DNA from: Chloranthus sessilifolius
Taxonomy: Eukaryota; Streptophyta; Magnoliopsida; Chloranthales; Chloranthaceae
Direction: 5' to 3'
NCBI GenBank assembly: GCA_021018995.1
Contig: CM037590.1
Coordinates: 104,905,097-104,969,096 of the forward strand
Length of the DNA stretch: 64,000 bases
A program made the translations under genes and the position numbers. The notes under the pieces are model-generated. The model was not told the origin of the DNA, did no database searches, and was given only the letters and a program-made list of their open reading frames with translations. How positions within the stretch are numbered: position 1 is the stretch's first letter; every line of letters starts with the position of its first letter. Of the stretch, positions 44,217-55,937 are shown piece after piece.

Positions 44217-44598
44217 AATTGCGCGCTTCACTCTGAGAACTTAAATTAATTGTGCGCCAGAGAGTGGACGTGCGTTCAGAGTGTCAGAATGTAATTACAC
44301 GCCAGTTTTTGACCGTTTGATGGATTCAAACGCAGGCTACTGGGCGCGTGATTAAGGCAGTGGCTGGTTACTGTATTGGTGACTATTGGCATTCACGCGC
44401 CACCATACGGATGCTTGAAGCGATTACGCGCTTAGTAGTATGCGCACAACCAGGCGGTTGGATTAGTTTGAGTGGGCGGTGTTTGGTTTACGCACTTGAG
44501 GTCGGTCATGTAATCCGAATTAAGCGCAGTTATAGTTGCATGTGATTAGTTTGAGTGCCAGAATTTAAGCACGTGATTTTGGGGTGTCTTATAAATAG
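44217..44598 (+). promoter_or_regulatory. promoter of the antisense PMD gene: AATTRCGCGC array and TATA
   Basis: About twelve words of the LTR motif type (GAATTGCGCGC, AATTGTGCGCC, AATTACACGCC, GCGATTACGCGC, GAATTAAGCGC, AAGCACGTGATT) in 360 bp, then TTATAAATAG at 44589-44598, 170 bp before the ATG at 44769. G's LTR has the same array next to its TATA box. Confidence 0.7.
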
Positions 44599-44768
44599 TT
44601 CAAAATTTTTCATTTTTGTCATGCGATCTGTGTTAGTCTTCGATTCTCTAGTTTCCTTATTTCTTTGTGCTCTAATTTTCATGTTTTCGTGATATCTTGT
44701 GATCCTGTTGTCCGTTTCAGGCGTCGTTTCTTTCGTTCTCTTTAGTTTTTCGAGCTCTTCATTCTAGG

Positions 44769-47700
44769 ATGGATTCTGAGGGTGGTGCTAGGCACGATAT
44801 TATCATTTCTGAGTTGGAGAGGATGTTAGGGGGGGAGATAGGTGAGACTTCTGAGGCTCGGACCGAGGTTGTCGGGGAGGTGGATGTTGGGGAGGTAGTT
44901 GGAGAGGAGCTATTGGAGGTTGAATAGCTAAGGGTCAGGGAGGAGGTGCTCGAGATTGAGAAGGGGGTCAATGAGGATGAGGGTGAGAGGGTGCGATTCC
45001 TGAGGGTGAGAGGGTTGAGGGTGCTACTGCGAAGCACCAGGGTGAGGATCATCGAGATCGTAGACACTTCCTACTGGAGGATTTCTTCGCTCGAGGCTAG
45101 GTAAGCATTCATGAGCAAGAGTTCTTCCATTTTCTTAGCCATTTAGGTTATGATATAGGCTTATTAGGATCTGGAAACCATTCTAATTTATGTCAAACCT
45201 GCATTACTGATCGATTGTTTGCTCACTCATGCATCATGATGGCATCTAGAGATAAGTCATGTTTCTATTCAATCATTCTTATCATGTTTTGTGTGTTTGT
45301 TGTAAATTGTTATTGTGTTTGGAGCATATTTGACTTGCTTTTAGTTTTAAATTTATTTTTCTTTCGGCATAGGTATGTGCTAGTTTTACTATTATTATTT
45401 ATATTTCGTTCACTTGAGCCCCCGCAGCTGGCTATTAGCTCAGTATGGGCCGAGTCTCATACTTGGTACCGTGCCTTGCCAGAGTTTTAGCGGGTGTGGC
45501 TGGTGTCTTTCGGCTTCAGACCGATCCTAGAGCTGGAGCCGTTTCAGGTAGATCATGGCCTGATAGCAGCGATCTTGGAAAGGTAGAGGGAGGAGCATCT
45601 GGCGCTTCTCTTTCCAATTGGCATGATGTTATTGACTCCAGAGGACTGGGTCCGCATCACCGATCTTCATTTTGAGGGTGAGCCGATTACGAGGCGGATG
45701 GAGGGGCATTATCTAGAGGTGTGTGAGGAGATCTTAGGTGTGTCATATAGGTCGAGCGGCTCGGGGCCAGGTGTAGTTCGGGTCACTTAGTTTTTTGACA
45801 CGTTTGTGAGGGGCTTCGTCCCCTCGAGGCGCCATTTGGAGGCGAAGGCGACCTATGAGGCGCGTTGTGCAGTAGTGACGGGCCGGGAGCTCGTCTACCT
45901 TTCTGTGGATGTACATGTGGAGGGAGGCGTTGAGGGGCCACCGATGGTCTTCGAATCTTCAGACCGCACGAGGCCTCTTTGAGGATATGCATGCAGGGCA
46001 GATATAGATCGTCATGCATATGATTTTTTTTATTTCAGTCTTTTAGGATCTGAGTCTTCATTGTGGGGTTGGCTTATTTGCTTGATTGTAGGTGATTTGG
46101 AGGCTGTATGCAGATGAGGAGGACGCGAAGGTGCCAGTGCTTCGGTCTAGCCACCCTTTCTTTGATGTGGACATATGGGTCCATTATTTTGAGAGGGTGG
46201 AGAGGATCCACACTTCTCAAGTGATGCGACAATTGGGGCTTGCTCAGGGAGTCCCTCCGGAGATTCGCCGCAGAGTGGCGAAGAGGATGACCGGCCCTCC
46301 TGGCAAAAATTTTACGACACGGATGGCGCTTCAGATAGCGAATTTTAGAGCTGAGGGGACCAGGGTTAGGGGGCACGTGACGAGGCTGAAGCCCGGGAGT
46401 ATGTGCGGTGGTCTAGTGCGTTGGGTGGCAGGCGCCTCTTCACACGTCCCTTCCATGGGAGCGGCTCTTTAACGATCAGTGGGCCGGAGTCGGCGTCGGC
46501 CTTGAGGGAGAGGTTGGCTGCGTTGGAGCAGGGCCACCTCACTGCGAGCGTGCCAGGGGCATTAGATGCTCTCCATAGGGTGGCAGAGCGGATGGGGTGC
46601 TCTCCTTGTCCATATGAGGAGATGCTGCAGTCTTTAGCCTCTTCGGTTGCTCAAGCTAGCGCAGCGGAGGATGAGTTAGGGGCTCAGCTAGCAAAGACTC
46701 AATGGCTCCTGGTGAGTTAATTTATATCTTTTTCATATTGTGTGGACTCAATATTCTAGTTGTTCTGACATGGTCGTGGTATCTTGTTTTATTTGGTTTT
46801 AGACTGTCTTAGAGAGAGGGCGAGTTTGCTCGTCAGGCGGCGATGATCGAATTGTTACACAGTCAGCAGCAGGCCGGCCGAGAGGTGGAGGCTAACTTAC
46901 AATTTGAGATTGACCGATTGGTAGGTGTCTTTACAAATATGGTTTCGTTAATTGTTAACATTATGGGCGTGCCAACTGATATGTTTATTGTCATTAGTAG
47001 AGAGCCGAGCTCACTGTCAGAGGTTTCGTTCCTACATTTGATCCATCGTTAGTTGCTTCCTCTAGTCGGGAGGATCCAGTGATGGCTCATCTTCGCTGGA
47101 TGTCATTGTTTTGTTTTCTTAGTAGCTTACTAATATCATGCAGTATTTCAGCGTCGAATTGCTGAGGATCTTCAGTCGAGGGAGGCGACTGCTGCCTCTC
47201 TACGCCTGGAGAGCCAGGTAAAGTTTTCTAGTTTGGAGCAATTTAGTTTGGGTTATTTCATCTTTATTTTATTCTGACATGTTGTGTTGGTTTGTTTGGT
47301 TCTTTGTGCAGGCTGTTTCGGACTCTGCTCTCGAGGCTCCCCCTCAGGAGTCTATTCCTATTCCTACTCAGGTATGTTTTAGTTATTGTGTTCGTAGTTG
47401 TCACTATAGTATTTCTCTTATGTGTTTGTTTATTCTTGTTGCAGCCGCCTACGTTCGTCGTTCCTTCCGTGCCTCCTGCTAAGACGGTTGGGCGACTGCT
47501 GGAGGAGAGGCAGGATCTGGTATGATTGTCTCCTTTTTAAAGTTTCTTATTTTGTTTATGTATATATTAGTTTTCTTTTGACTTTGCATGGTTAGCAGGT
47601 CCGTCAACTTGAGGAGGCGCATCTAGAGGCGACGCGAGAGCGAGCCACTCCCGAGGTGAGACGGATCCTTAGGGAGACACAGAGTCACGATGACTTATTT

Positions 47701-48108
47701 ATCGAGATGATGGTCACACAGAGGAATCAAACTGAGGTGTTAGAGGCAGCTCATCAGACGATGCGGGTAGAGATGCAGGCATCCCTAGATCAGCTGCAAT
47801 ATCGTCTAATGAGGAGTCAGCGACAAATATATAGGCTAGCTCATCAACTTGGCATATCAGATTTGAGGGCTGCGCATTCCTCGACCAGGCAGTCTCATCA
47901 CACGTCCCATGATTGTGTCAGGGGTGATACTCGTGAGGATGTTGTTGTTCGTGAGGTTCTTGCGAGGTATCCTCCTCATTCGCGATCGAGGCGATCATCT
48001 AGTCAAGCGAGTGAGGGGGGTTCTGTGGCGGGGCCTCATCGTTTGGAGGTTCTGAGGACTCCGGGTGCCGGGATTGTATTTTCAGAGGACCAGCCTACGG
48101 ACCTCTGA
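44769..48108 (+). pseudogene. antisense, intron-containing PMD-like gene inside element G
   Basis: Runs against G's transcription. Predicted exons: 44769-45100 (acidic N-terminus, one stop), 45428 to about 46000, 46092-46711, 46803-46920, 47001-47022, 47144-47217, 47312-47371, 47445-47519, 47599-48108; each intron with both ends placed has GT...AG ends. The second exon carries the plant mobile domain pattern (PFQVDHGLIAAILER, a stop where Trp is usual, REEH; GMMLLTPEDWVRITDLHFEGEP). The third has VERIHTSQVMRQLGLAQGVPPE, the usual PMD C-terminal motif. Later small exons join in phase into a Glu/Gln/Arg-rich coiled coil ending LEVLRTPGAG...TDL. Four or more stops and at least two frameshifts mean it is dead. 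PMD genes occur free and in Tat-type elements; known free ones act in chromatin silencing and meristem maintenance. Antisense placement protects its introns from loss by splicing of the genomic RNA. Confidence 0.75.
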
Positions 48109-49782
48109 GCTGATGATTCTGTGTGTGTGTGTGTGTGTGTTTTTGTATCTATGGCATGTGTGTTGCTGCACATATAGGGGGGATGCCCAGAGTGACAAGT
48201 GTAAAAGGAAATGAAAAGATTTTAACACACATATATATAGAGAGATTTCTGGTTTAGATGTACCTGATTGGCTCCTTTTCTTTTAGTTACCTCTTGCATC
48301 TACTTTTGCTTCTTAGTTCCTTTAGTGTCGTCAATCGTCATTGAGACTTGGATGCTTCCTGAGCTGGCCCAGTGATGGTTGAAGGTTGCTTCATATCTGC
48401 ACGTGTGAGAGTAACGTTGTCAAAAATTTTGTTCTCCCCCTTGCTAGTTGTCAAGGGGGGTAAGTGTCTCAGACCGGAGTCTGGTAGCAAAAGATGAATA
48501 TATGCTCTCTTTTTTCTTCTTCTTTTTTCTTCTTTTTTTTTCTTTTTCTTTCTTTTTTGTCTTTCTTTTTTTTCGAAATGAAAATAATGTAGCAGGGAAA
48601 GAAAATAGCGAAGACAAAAATAATAACAAAACAATAAAATAAAAATGCCCTAGTGTAGGAGCGTGGTATGATTGGCAATATGGTATCTCCGATAGCACTT
48701 TTCGAGTGGTAACTTCGTCATTTGTTATCTTCTTTGTGGACAAGCCGACATTTTTTATATGATTCTTCTTCTAATCTAAAAAAAATGCCCCAGCGTCAAG
48801 ATGCAATGGAGCTTCTCTATGTTTCGGGGCGAGCACTTGGGATTTATAAGCAGTCATGGGTATTTGGGGAGTTGGTTTTGAAGAAAAGCTGACTGGTACT
48901 GTCATCGAACCGGGGAGGTCTCTTTGATTAGGTCAATCGTACAGGGGTCTATCTTAGGGTGGTGGTCATCCTATCCCATGGTTATTAGGGAGAAGTATGG
49001 TAGGTATAGTAAGTGATTGCATCAGTCGTCATTCATTAGTTTTCAGTTTCATTTCTAGGAGCATCCTGTAAGGCTTCTAATTTATCATCTGAAATAAAAA
49101 TAGAAGAGAGGGGTAAGGCTAAGTGATGTGGGGAATAGTTTGCATCTAATGCTTTCTAAAAGGAATCAGTAGCAATCTTTTTCTCAAAGGGGATACGGGA
49201 TGCCATGATCGAGCTTCTTCGTCATGTTTCGGCACCATCAAAATCTCGCATTCAATGGTTAGCAGGAGTTTATCCTCCTTCCGCCACCTTACAATGACAT
49301 CTAGTAGTATGGGGACGCTAGGGATGCCCTCATAGCTTACTTATACACTTCTAGTAAAGTTACCAGAGATGTCCTCATGGCCTGCTTATGCTTCCCTGAG
49401 CTCATTGACTTGTTCATTCGTCGTAATGCTCTCACTCAAACTTTTTTTTTGTATGTAAATGTTCATTTTTTTGAAAGCATCTTGCTAGCGCAAGAATAGT
49501 GAGTTTTGATTGAACCTAACATCTTCATTTTTTTTTTCTCTAATGTATCCTCCAATGGCAGGGAAGGGAAATAAGGATCGGGTGTTACTTATGCTTTGAA
49601 AGAGGTTAGATAGGCGGTGACTAGTCCTTTAATCAGATTACCCGAGTGAGAAAAGGTGGGCGATAAATCGAAGGTCTTAAGGATATTCTAAGAATTGACA
49701 ACGTACGACCAATGAATGGGTCATGACGACTACGGGAGTGATAAGTATAAGTATTTAACCACGGGATGTGATGATCACAAGG
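48109..49782. other. spacer between converging PMD gene and G pol
   Basis: Contains (GT)10 at 48121-48140, a hairpin-like AGGGGGGATGCCC word at about 48175 in the 3' region of the PMD gene, a T/C-rich tract at 48505-48570 and no credible gene. It holds the 3' ends of both transcription units. Confidence 0.6.
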
Positions 49783-50997
49783 CTAAGGGCAATATCTTCT
49801 AAGGTACATGGCGTTCCAAGGGCTAGAGAGTTCTTTCCCATCTTGGTTTGCCAGTTTGTAGGCATTTCCAGGGTATGCAGCTGTTATGACGTATGGGCCT
49901 TCCCAGTTCGATTTTAGTTTTCCTTTCAGGTGGGCATACTTGGAAGGCATGATTTTCTTCAAGACTAATTCCTCAATATTAAAGGTTCATTCAAGGACTT
50001 TCTTATCGTAAGCCCTGGCCACTCTCCTCTGATATACCTGAGCATGATCAGCTGCCCTTAGACGTGTTTCATCGAGGTACTCTAGTTGCATGAGTAGAGC
50101 AATTCTCCTCTCATCTAAGGATAGCTCATCATCAAGTTGAATACGTAAGGATGGTACTTGTATCTCATATGGTAAGACTGCCTCTATCCCATAGGTAAGG
50201 AGGCAGGGAGTTTAGCCAGTGGCCGTACAAATAGAGGTCCTATAGGCCCAGAGTGCATTTGGTAGTCGTTCAGGCCAGTCGGCCCCATTGCTTGTTTCTA
50301 CTTTGCATTTCAGGATTCGAATTAGCATTTTGTTCGTAGCTTCTGCCTGTCCATTGCCTTGAGGGAAGAATGGTGATAAATGGTGCAGATCGATGTCGCA
50401 CTTCTTACATAACTTTTTCGTCTTCTCCGTGATAAACTGTGGTCCGTTGTTAGTGACAAACATCCTGGGTACTCCAAATCTAGCGATGATATTTCAAATA
50501 ATAAACTTTACAAGTGCTGAAGTGGTGATTCTGACATAGGATTCAGCCTCTGCCGATTTGGTGTAGTATTCGGTCGCTGTAAGTATGAATGCGTGCTTGT
50601 GAGTGTTCCCAACTATATCTATGAAGGGTCCAATGGCATCGAAGGCCCACAGTGAAAACGGCCATGGCGAGGTCATGGTGTTCAATGCAACTGATGGATC
50701 TTTGATGAGTGCGGCGTGTTCTTATCATTACTTGCGGGATTGGACGTAGAGGTCACAATCTCTGATCATTATCGGCCAAAAGTAGCCTTATTGTGTAACT
50801 TGATCGACGAGTCTCTGTCTTCTGAAGTGGGCGCCGCAGGCACTGGCATGTGCTTCTCGATTGATGTATTATCCTTTGACAGTTGTGATGCATCATAGTA
50901 GTACTCATTTAGTGAAGGCCTCCTTGTATAATGTTTTGCCGAGTATGTAGATTCGGGCGCATCGGTTTCTTATAGTCTTTCGTTCGATCTTCGTGGC
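49783..50997 (-). pseudogene. integrase of element G
   Basis: Tat-type integrase with many stops. The zinc finger is recognisable but broken (HASACGAHFRRQRLV...). Core: WPFSLWAFDAIGPF (first Asp), RMFVTNNGPQF (Asn at the second catalytic position), PQGNGQAEATNK (Glu present). C-terminus: VLKKIMPSKYAHLKGKLKSNWEGPYVI, ending with a TAG at 49783-49785. Confidence 0.88.
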
Positions 50998-52176
50998 TTA
51001 TGGAGGGATGTGTTGATGCTTTAAGAAGTTCCAGATGTCAAAATACCACTGTTGTCCATCGTCGGTCGGTGATTTTTTGAATTTGAATATAGCGACTTCG
51101 GTTTTTGTCTTGACGTGCTTTTCCAGGGTGATTGCTTCTTTCGGTCCTACACTTGTGGGGAGGATGGGTAACTCTCTCTTGACGGTCCATGCTACCTCGT
51201 GGGCGGGCACTGTCAGCTTTTCGATGAAGAAGGTCTTAGTACTTTGTTCGATAGGTATTTGGATGACCGAGGCTAACGTGGCTAAGAAATCTACAAGCTC
51301 ATTTTCTAATCTAAGGATGTGCGTGAAAGAGATTCTTTCAAATTTCTTTACCAAATATTGAGCGGTTTTTAGGCATTCCATTAGTCTCCTTTCCTTAGTT
51401 TTCCATTCTCCTATGACTTGTGAAATTACTAGTTTGGAATCACCGATGGTTTTTAACTGTTTAACGCCCAATTATAATGTTTCTCGTAGTCCAGCTATAA
51501 AGGCTTCATATTCTGTGACATTGTTAGTGACAGGGAACTCTAGTTGAAAAGCTTTAGGTATGACAACTCCTTCTGAGCTTAGGAGGACTATCCCGATGCC
51601 TTTTCATTTGTGATTTAAAGTACCGTCGAAATAAAGGGTCTATGATGTCTTATCGGGCTCTTCGTTATGAATCGTGAGTAGGTCTTCATCGGAGAAATCC
51701 ACGTGTATTGGTTCATCACTAGGGAGTGGGAAATCTGCAAGATAATTAGCGATTGCTTGCCCTTTGATCAACTTCTGTGTTACATAAGTGATATTGAATT
51801 CTTGTAGGAGCATATGCCAGTGAGCAATCTTTCCTGATGTTGCGGGCTTTTCGAATACGTACTTCAAAGAGTCCATTCGGGCTAGTATTAGTATTTTATG
51901 TGCTCTGAAGTAGTATCACAGTTTGGTAGAGGCCCACACCAATGTGAGGCAAGTCTTCTCCATTGAAGTGTATTTTCATTCATATTCGACCATCGTCCTG
52001 TTGAGGTAGTAGATAGCCTTCTCTCTCTTGTCATCTTCTTCATATTATCCCAGAATTACTCCCATTACTTTGTCATTCGCTGAGAGGTATAGAATTAGGG
52101 GTCTTCCAGGGATAGGGGGTGATAGTATTGGTGGGTTAAGGAGGTATTTCTTAATGTTGTCGAAGGCTTACTGACA
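50998..52176 (-). pseudogene. two RNase H domains of element G
   Basis: First domain (about 52150-51690): GRPLILYLSANDKVMGVILG, EKTCLTLVWASTKL, MDSLKYVFEKP, then IANYLADFP. Second, of the extra 'archaeal-like' kind seen in Tat elements (about 51660-51000): TLYFDGTLNHK, VTEYEAFIAGL, KTIGDSKLVISQVIGEW, LRLENELVDFLA. The second keeps Asp, Glu and Asp residues at the expected places. Several stops. Confidence 0.85.
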
Positions 52177-53451
52177 CTAATCATCCCATTTGTACTCAGT
52201 TCCTCCTTTAAGTAGTCTGTAGAAAGGATCGCATCTATCCGAATGTTGAGAGATAAATCTTCTGATGAATTGCAATCTCCCTATCAGGCCTCTTACTCTT
52301 AACTCTTTGATATTACTGGGAGGCGGCATCTCGAGGATGGCTCTGACTTTTGCAGGGTCAACTTCAATCCCTCGCTTGCTAACTATGAAACTAAGTAATT
52401 CTCCGGAAGTGACCCCGAAGACACATTTCTTTGGGTTCATTTTTAGCTAACATTTCTTAACTCTTTGTAACACAAGTCGGAGCGCTTTTACATGCCCTAC
52501 TCACATTTGGGACTTCACTAATATTTCATTGACGTAGACTTCTACACGCTTATGAATCATGTCATGAAAGATGGCCATCATGGCGCCTTCATACGTGACT
52601 CCTGCGTTCTTGAGCCCAAAAAGCATAACGACGTAACAGTATATTCCCCATGGTGTGGTGAAGGAAGTCTTCTCTTAGTCAGACTCTGCTAATTTGATTT
52701 GATTATATCCAGAGAAACCATCCATAAAGGATAGCATCTCATGTCCAATGGTATTATCAACTAGAGTGCCAATGTGTGGAAGTGGGAAGTCATCTTTTTA
52801 GCATGCCTGGTTGAGGTTTTGGAAGTTGATGCAAACCTGTACTCTGTCATCTTTCTTGGCAACAGGTACTATATTGGTGACCCACTTAGGGTAAAAAATG
52901 ACTCGGATAAATTTAGCTTTGTGTAACTTATCGACTTCCTCTTTAACTTGAAGGGCAATTTGTGGGTGCATCCTACGGAGTCTTTGCTTAACAGGCTTTA
53001 CATCGGGTTCTAAGATGAAGCGATGTTCTACTAAACTCGGGTCTAAATCGGGCATGTCCTCGTAGGACCATGTAAAAGAGTCAAGGTGTTCTTGCAGGAC
53101 TTGTGCAATTTGCTGGCGTTCCTTAGCATTGAGCATTGAGCTAATCAGTAGCTTCTTAGGTTTCTCTTCAGTGCTAAAGTTAAGTTCTTATGTGGCTTCT
53201 GCGATAGCTTTGGTTTGCTCATCGAAACACTTGATAACCCATTGGAAGTCCAGTGCCTCCTCGGTTACTGGTGCTCTTTCTTCATCCTCGATAAGTTCGT
53301 ATACTGCGAAATTGCTACACTGGGGATTTGAAGTTGCGAAAGGTAACCCTTCATTAGCATAATCTATGACTGAGAGATCTTTGGTAAGGTAAAGGTCAAG
53401 ACTACTAATTCTTCTCTCAAAGTCACGAAGTATCTCGTCTGGTATGATCAC
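52177..53451 (-). pseudogene. reverse transcriptase of element G
   Basis: From MIIPDEILRDFERR through QQIAQVLQEHLDSFTWSYED, YPKWVTNIVPVAKKDD, LSFMDGFSGYNQIKLAESD, GLKNAGVTYEGAMMAIF and VYVNEILVKSQ to MNPKKCVFGVTSGELLSFIV. The YVDD catalytic box has become YVNE, so both Asp are lost. Stops at about 53188, 52798, 52680, 52500 and 52450. Confidence 0.9.
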
Positions 53452-54709
53452 TAGCTTGTTGTTTAGCCGGGATGCTTTACGTCCTCGTGTAGGGAATGGG
53501 ATAGAAACCTTAGGAGAAAAGTCTCCTTGTTGGCCACAAATTTGGTTCAGGACGAAGAGTTTCCTTTTTTTCTGAGGTTTTCTTATTTTTTTAGATTTTA
53601 TATTTCTAAATTTTTAGGGTTTTCTGTTTTTCTATTTTTTTTATTTTTGATAATAAATATGGTACAGGGTCGGTCGCCTCAAGGGGCGCTAGGAGAATTG
53701 CTTCCTCTAGTTGAGGGAGCAAGACGATTGCTGGAATCGTTCAGACGATTCGTCGGGGAATGCGGACTTGTTGTGAATTTAGCATTTTTTTTTTGAGTCA
53801 TCACCTGATGAGACCTTCTGAATGAGTGAAGCTGGTAACAGCGACATAAACGCTTGGATTTCCTCTGCCACATTGATCGTCTCTTCTTCGAAGAAGCTCT
53901 GAAGATCGTAGTCAATTGAGCTATCATCCTCTGGGTCATAATAATATTGTTCTTCCCACCGAGGGGATCTCCCAAAGGATTCTCAGGGGTAGCGAGTTCT
54001 TTTCCTTGATCTTCATAATATGTTAGGATGAGCGCGCATGCTCAACAGCGAGGTTGATAATGGTGAAGAATGCAAGGGGATTCCTAAGGGCATTCCCATC
54101 CTTCTAGGTTAGAGTTGAAACCAATATCGAATTCATCTTCTTAATCTGATAATGCTTGAAGTCCTAAATTGGCTCGCTCTGCTAACTCGAGGGCCGGGAG
54201 GTCTATCCAGTAGTCCTCATCATCACTCGGGAGAGGTTGTCATTCTTCCTCTAGAGATTTCCAAAATATTTTGAGTTGCGGCGTATCTGGGGATGTATAA
54301 GCGTTTGGTTCAAGTTCCTCTTCAAAGTCTATAAGGGTGACGGGAGTGTTTCCCCATAGGTCAACCAGATGACCATTGGGATTTTTGCTTCTTGCACTGG
54401 TGGCTGAGCTGGTAGGTCATTACTTGTGTTGGTGGTCACGAGGTTAGAGTGATTCGATTCCTCCATCATAGAATGTCGGATCTAATTGATAAAACGTTCT
54501 AATATGGTAGTACATGCCCTACAACGGGGCTAGTAAGGGTGAACGATACAAGAGGAATCCTATGGGCATTCCCACCCTCCAAGGCCAAGGCCAAGGCGGA
54601 TACTATACAGATTAAGATTCTCTTCCCAAGTTGAGCGCAGGTGCTCTTCGTCATCTTGCAAGGCTGCTATGTGAAAGTCTTCATTGTCAGTGGATTCCCA
54701 ATCTTCTGA
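53452..54709 (-). pseudogene. linker region between protease and RT of element G
   Basis: Badly decayed. Acidic stretches and short conserved-looking pieces on the minus strand, plus an A-rich (sense) tract at 53560-53660. I cannot name a domain here. An Ogre-like intron between protease and RT is possible but I see no convincing boundaries. Confidence 0.4.
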
Positions 54710-55937
54710 TTATGGCTCAGGTTCTGGAGGTTCTTCTCTCCTCACTCCTATGAATTCCTCAGTGTCAAACATGGGCTTGACTCCTTCGAGCAATTTATCG
54801 ATATCGTCATTTAAATTGGTTAAATCGTTAAACACTTTAGTCATTTGCTCAATTTCCACTTCTTGAGATTTAGTGAAGGAAACTTCCTTATGCTTTGGTC
54901 CATTCGCTTTCTCAGTGGTCCCATAAACAAAGTGGTCATATAGAGACCATTTTGGTGAGATAGGAAATAAGTCGGCTTGTGGGCCGTCCGATTGATAACC
55001 TAACCCTATGTATTTGCATATTTTTGTTGGGACGACAGGTCCTACACCGCCTTGCTTATTCTTCCCGAGTCCGGTGTGAGGGATGTATCCAAGTTGGTAC
55101 ATAGGATCCCACCCTTTCGTCGTGGTAGGGTTAATGTCATAAAGTTTGGTGAGGTCTGGTTCGACCTCTCTCCTCATCAATTCTTGTTGACACATTGGGG
55201 GAGAACTAGGAGGGGTAGGGGGACGAACTTTCGTAACAGTTGTCTTGTCAGGGATTCGAATCTTTTGAATGTGACCCGTGTTCAACACATAATCATGTGC
55301 AATTGGTATGCTCACCGCATAATTAGTATCCATCTCCTAGAGGGGTGCATCAGCGTATATACGGACGATGGAGTCCTCGTATGGGAATTTGACGCATTGA
55401 TGGTATGTGGCTGTGACAGCCTTCATTGACTCCAACTATTTTCTTCCTAAAATGAGATTATATGTACTAGCGGAATTAGAAACGTGGAAGGTAATGTCTT
55501 TCGTTACAGGTCCGAGGCGAACCTGTAGCTTGATGGTTCCTTTAACAAAGCGACGCGACCCATCATAAGCTATGAGTGATAGCGCAGAGGGCCTAACATC
55601 CTACTCTGTGTACTCGAGAGTCTTTAACATTGTGAGAGGGCAGATGTTAAGCCTTGCTCCCTTGTCGACGAGTGCGTGTGGTACTAAGAACCTTCTATAT
55701 GGGGGCCGCACTCCTGCGGAGTGACTCTTTAGGCATGTCTGCATCTGTGAACGTAAGCGCTGGAGGTTGCACCATGACCAAGGTGATTTGATGAAGCTCA
55801 TCTAAGGTCGTGTCCTCATCTACTTGTGTGTCCTCAAGTGTTCTTATCAATAATCAATGATGATCAGGTGATTTCTTGATGAGTTTTAGTATGGATATCT
55901 AGGTCGGAATCTTCTGGAGATGCCACAACATATCGTA
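54710..55937 (-). pseudogene. protease and G-patch-like segment of element G
   Basis: The protease core (55801-55601) reads HALVDKGARLNICPLTML, with Lys where Ser/Thr/Asn is expected after the Asp, so inactive. A later piece has SASTYNLILGRK. The open frame 55333-54710 contains GWDPMYQLGYIPHTGLGKNKQGG (about 55110-55040), close to a G-patch (RNA-binding glycine-rich) motif that I have seen in Tat polyproteins, then an acidic tail ending EEPPEPEP. Confidence 0.75.

Noticed and set aside
48448..48743. Phe-rich and Lys-rich ORFs on opposite strands
   Set aside because: Mirror products of a T/C-rich tract in the spacer after the PMD gene.
53527..53796. Phe-rich plus-strand ORF in G pol
   Set aside because: Translation of the complement of an A-rich tract inside the minus-strand polyprotein region.
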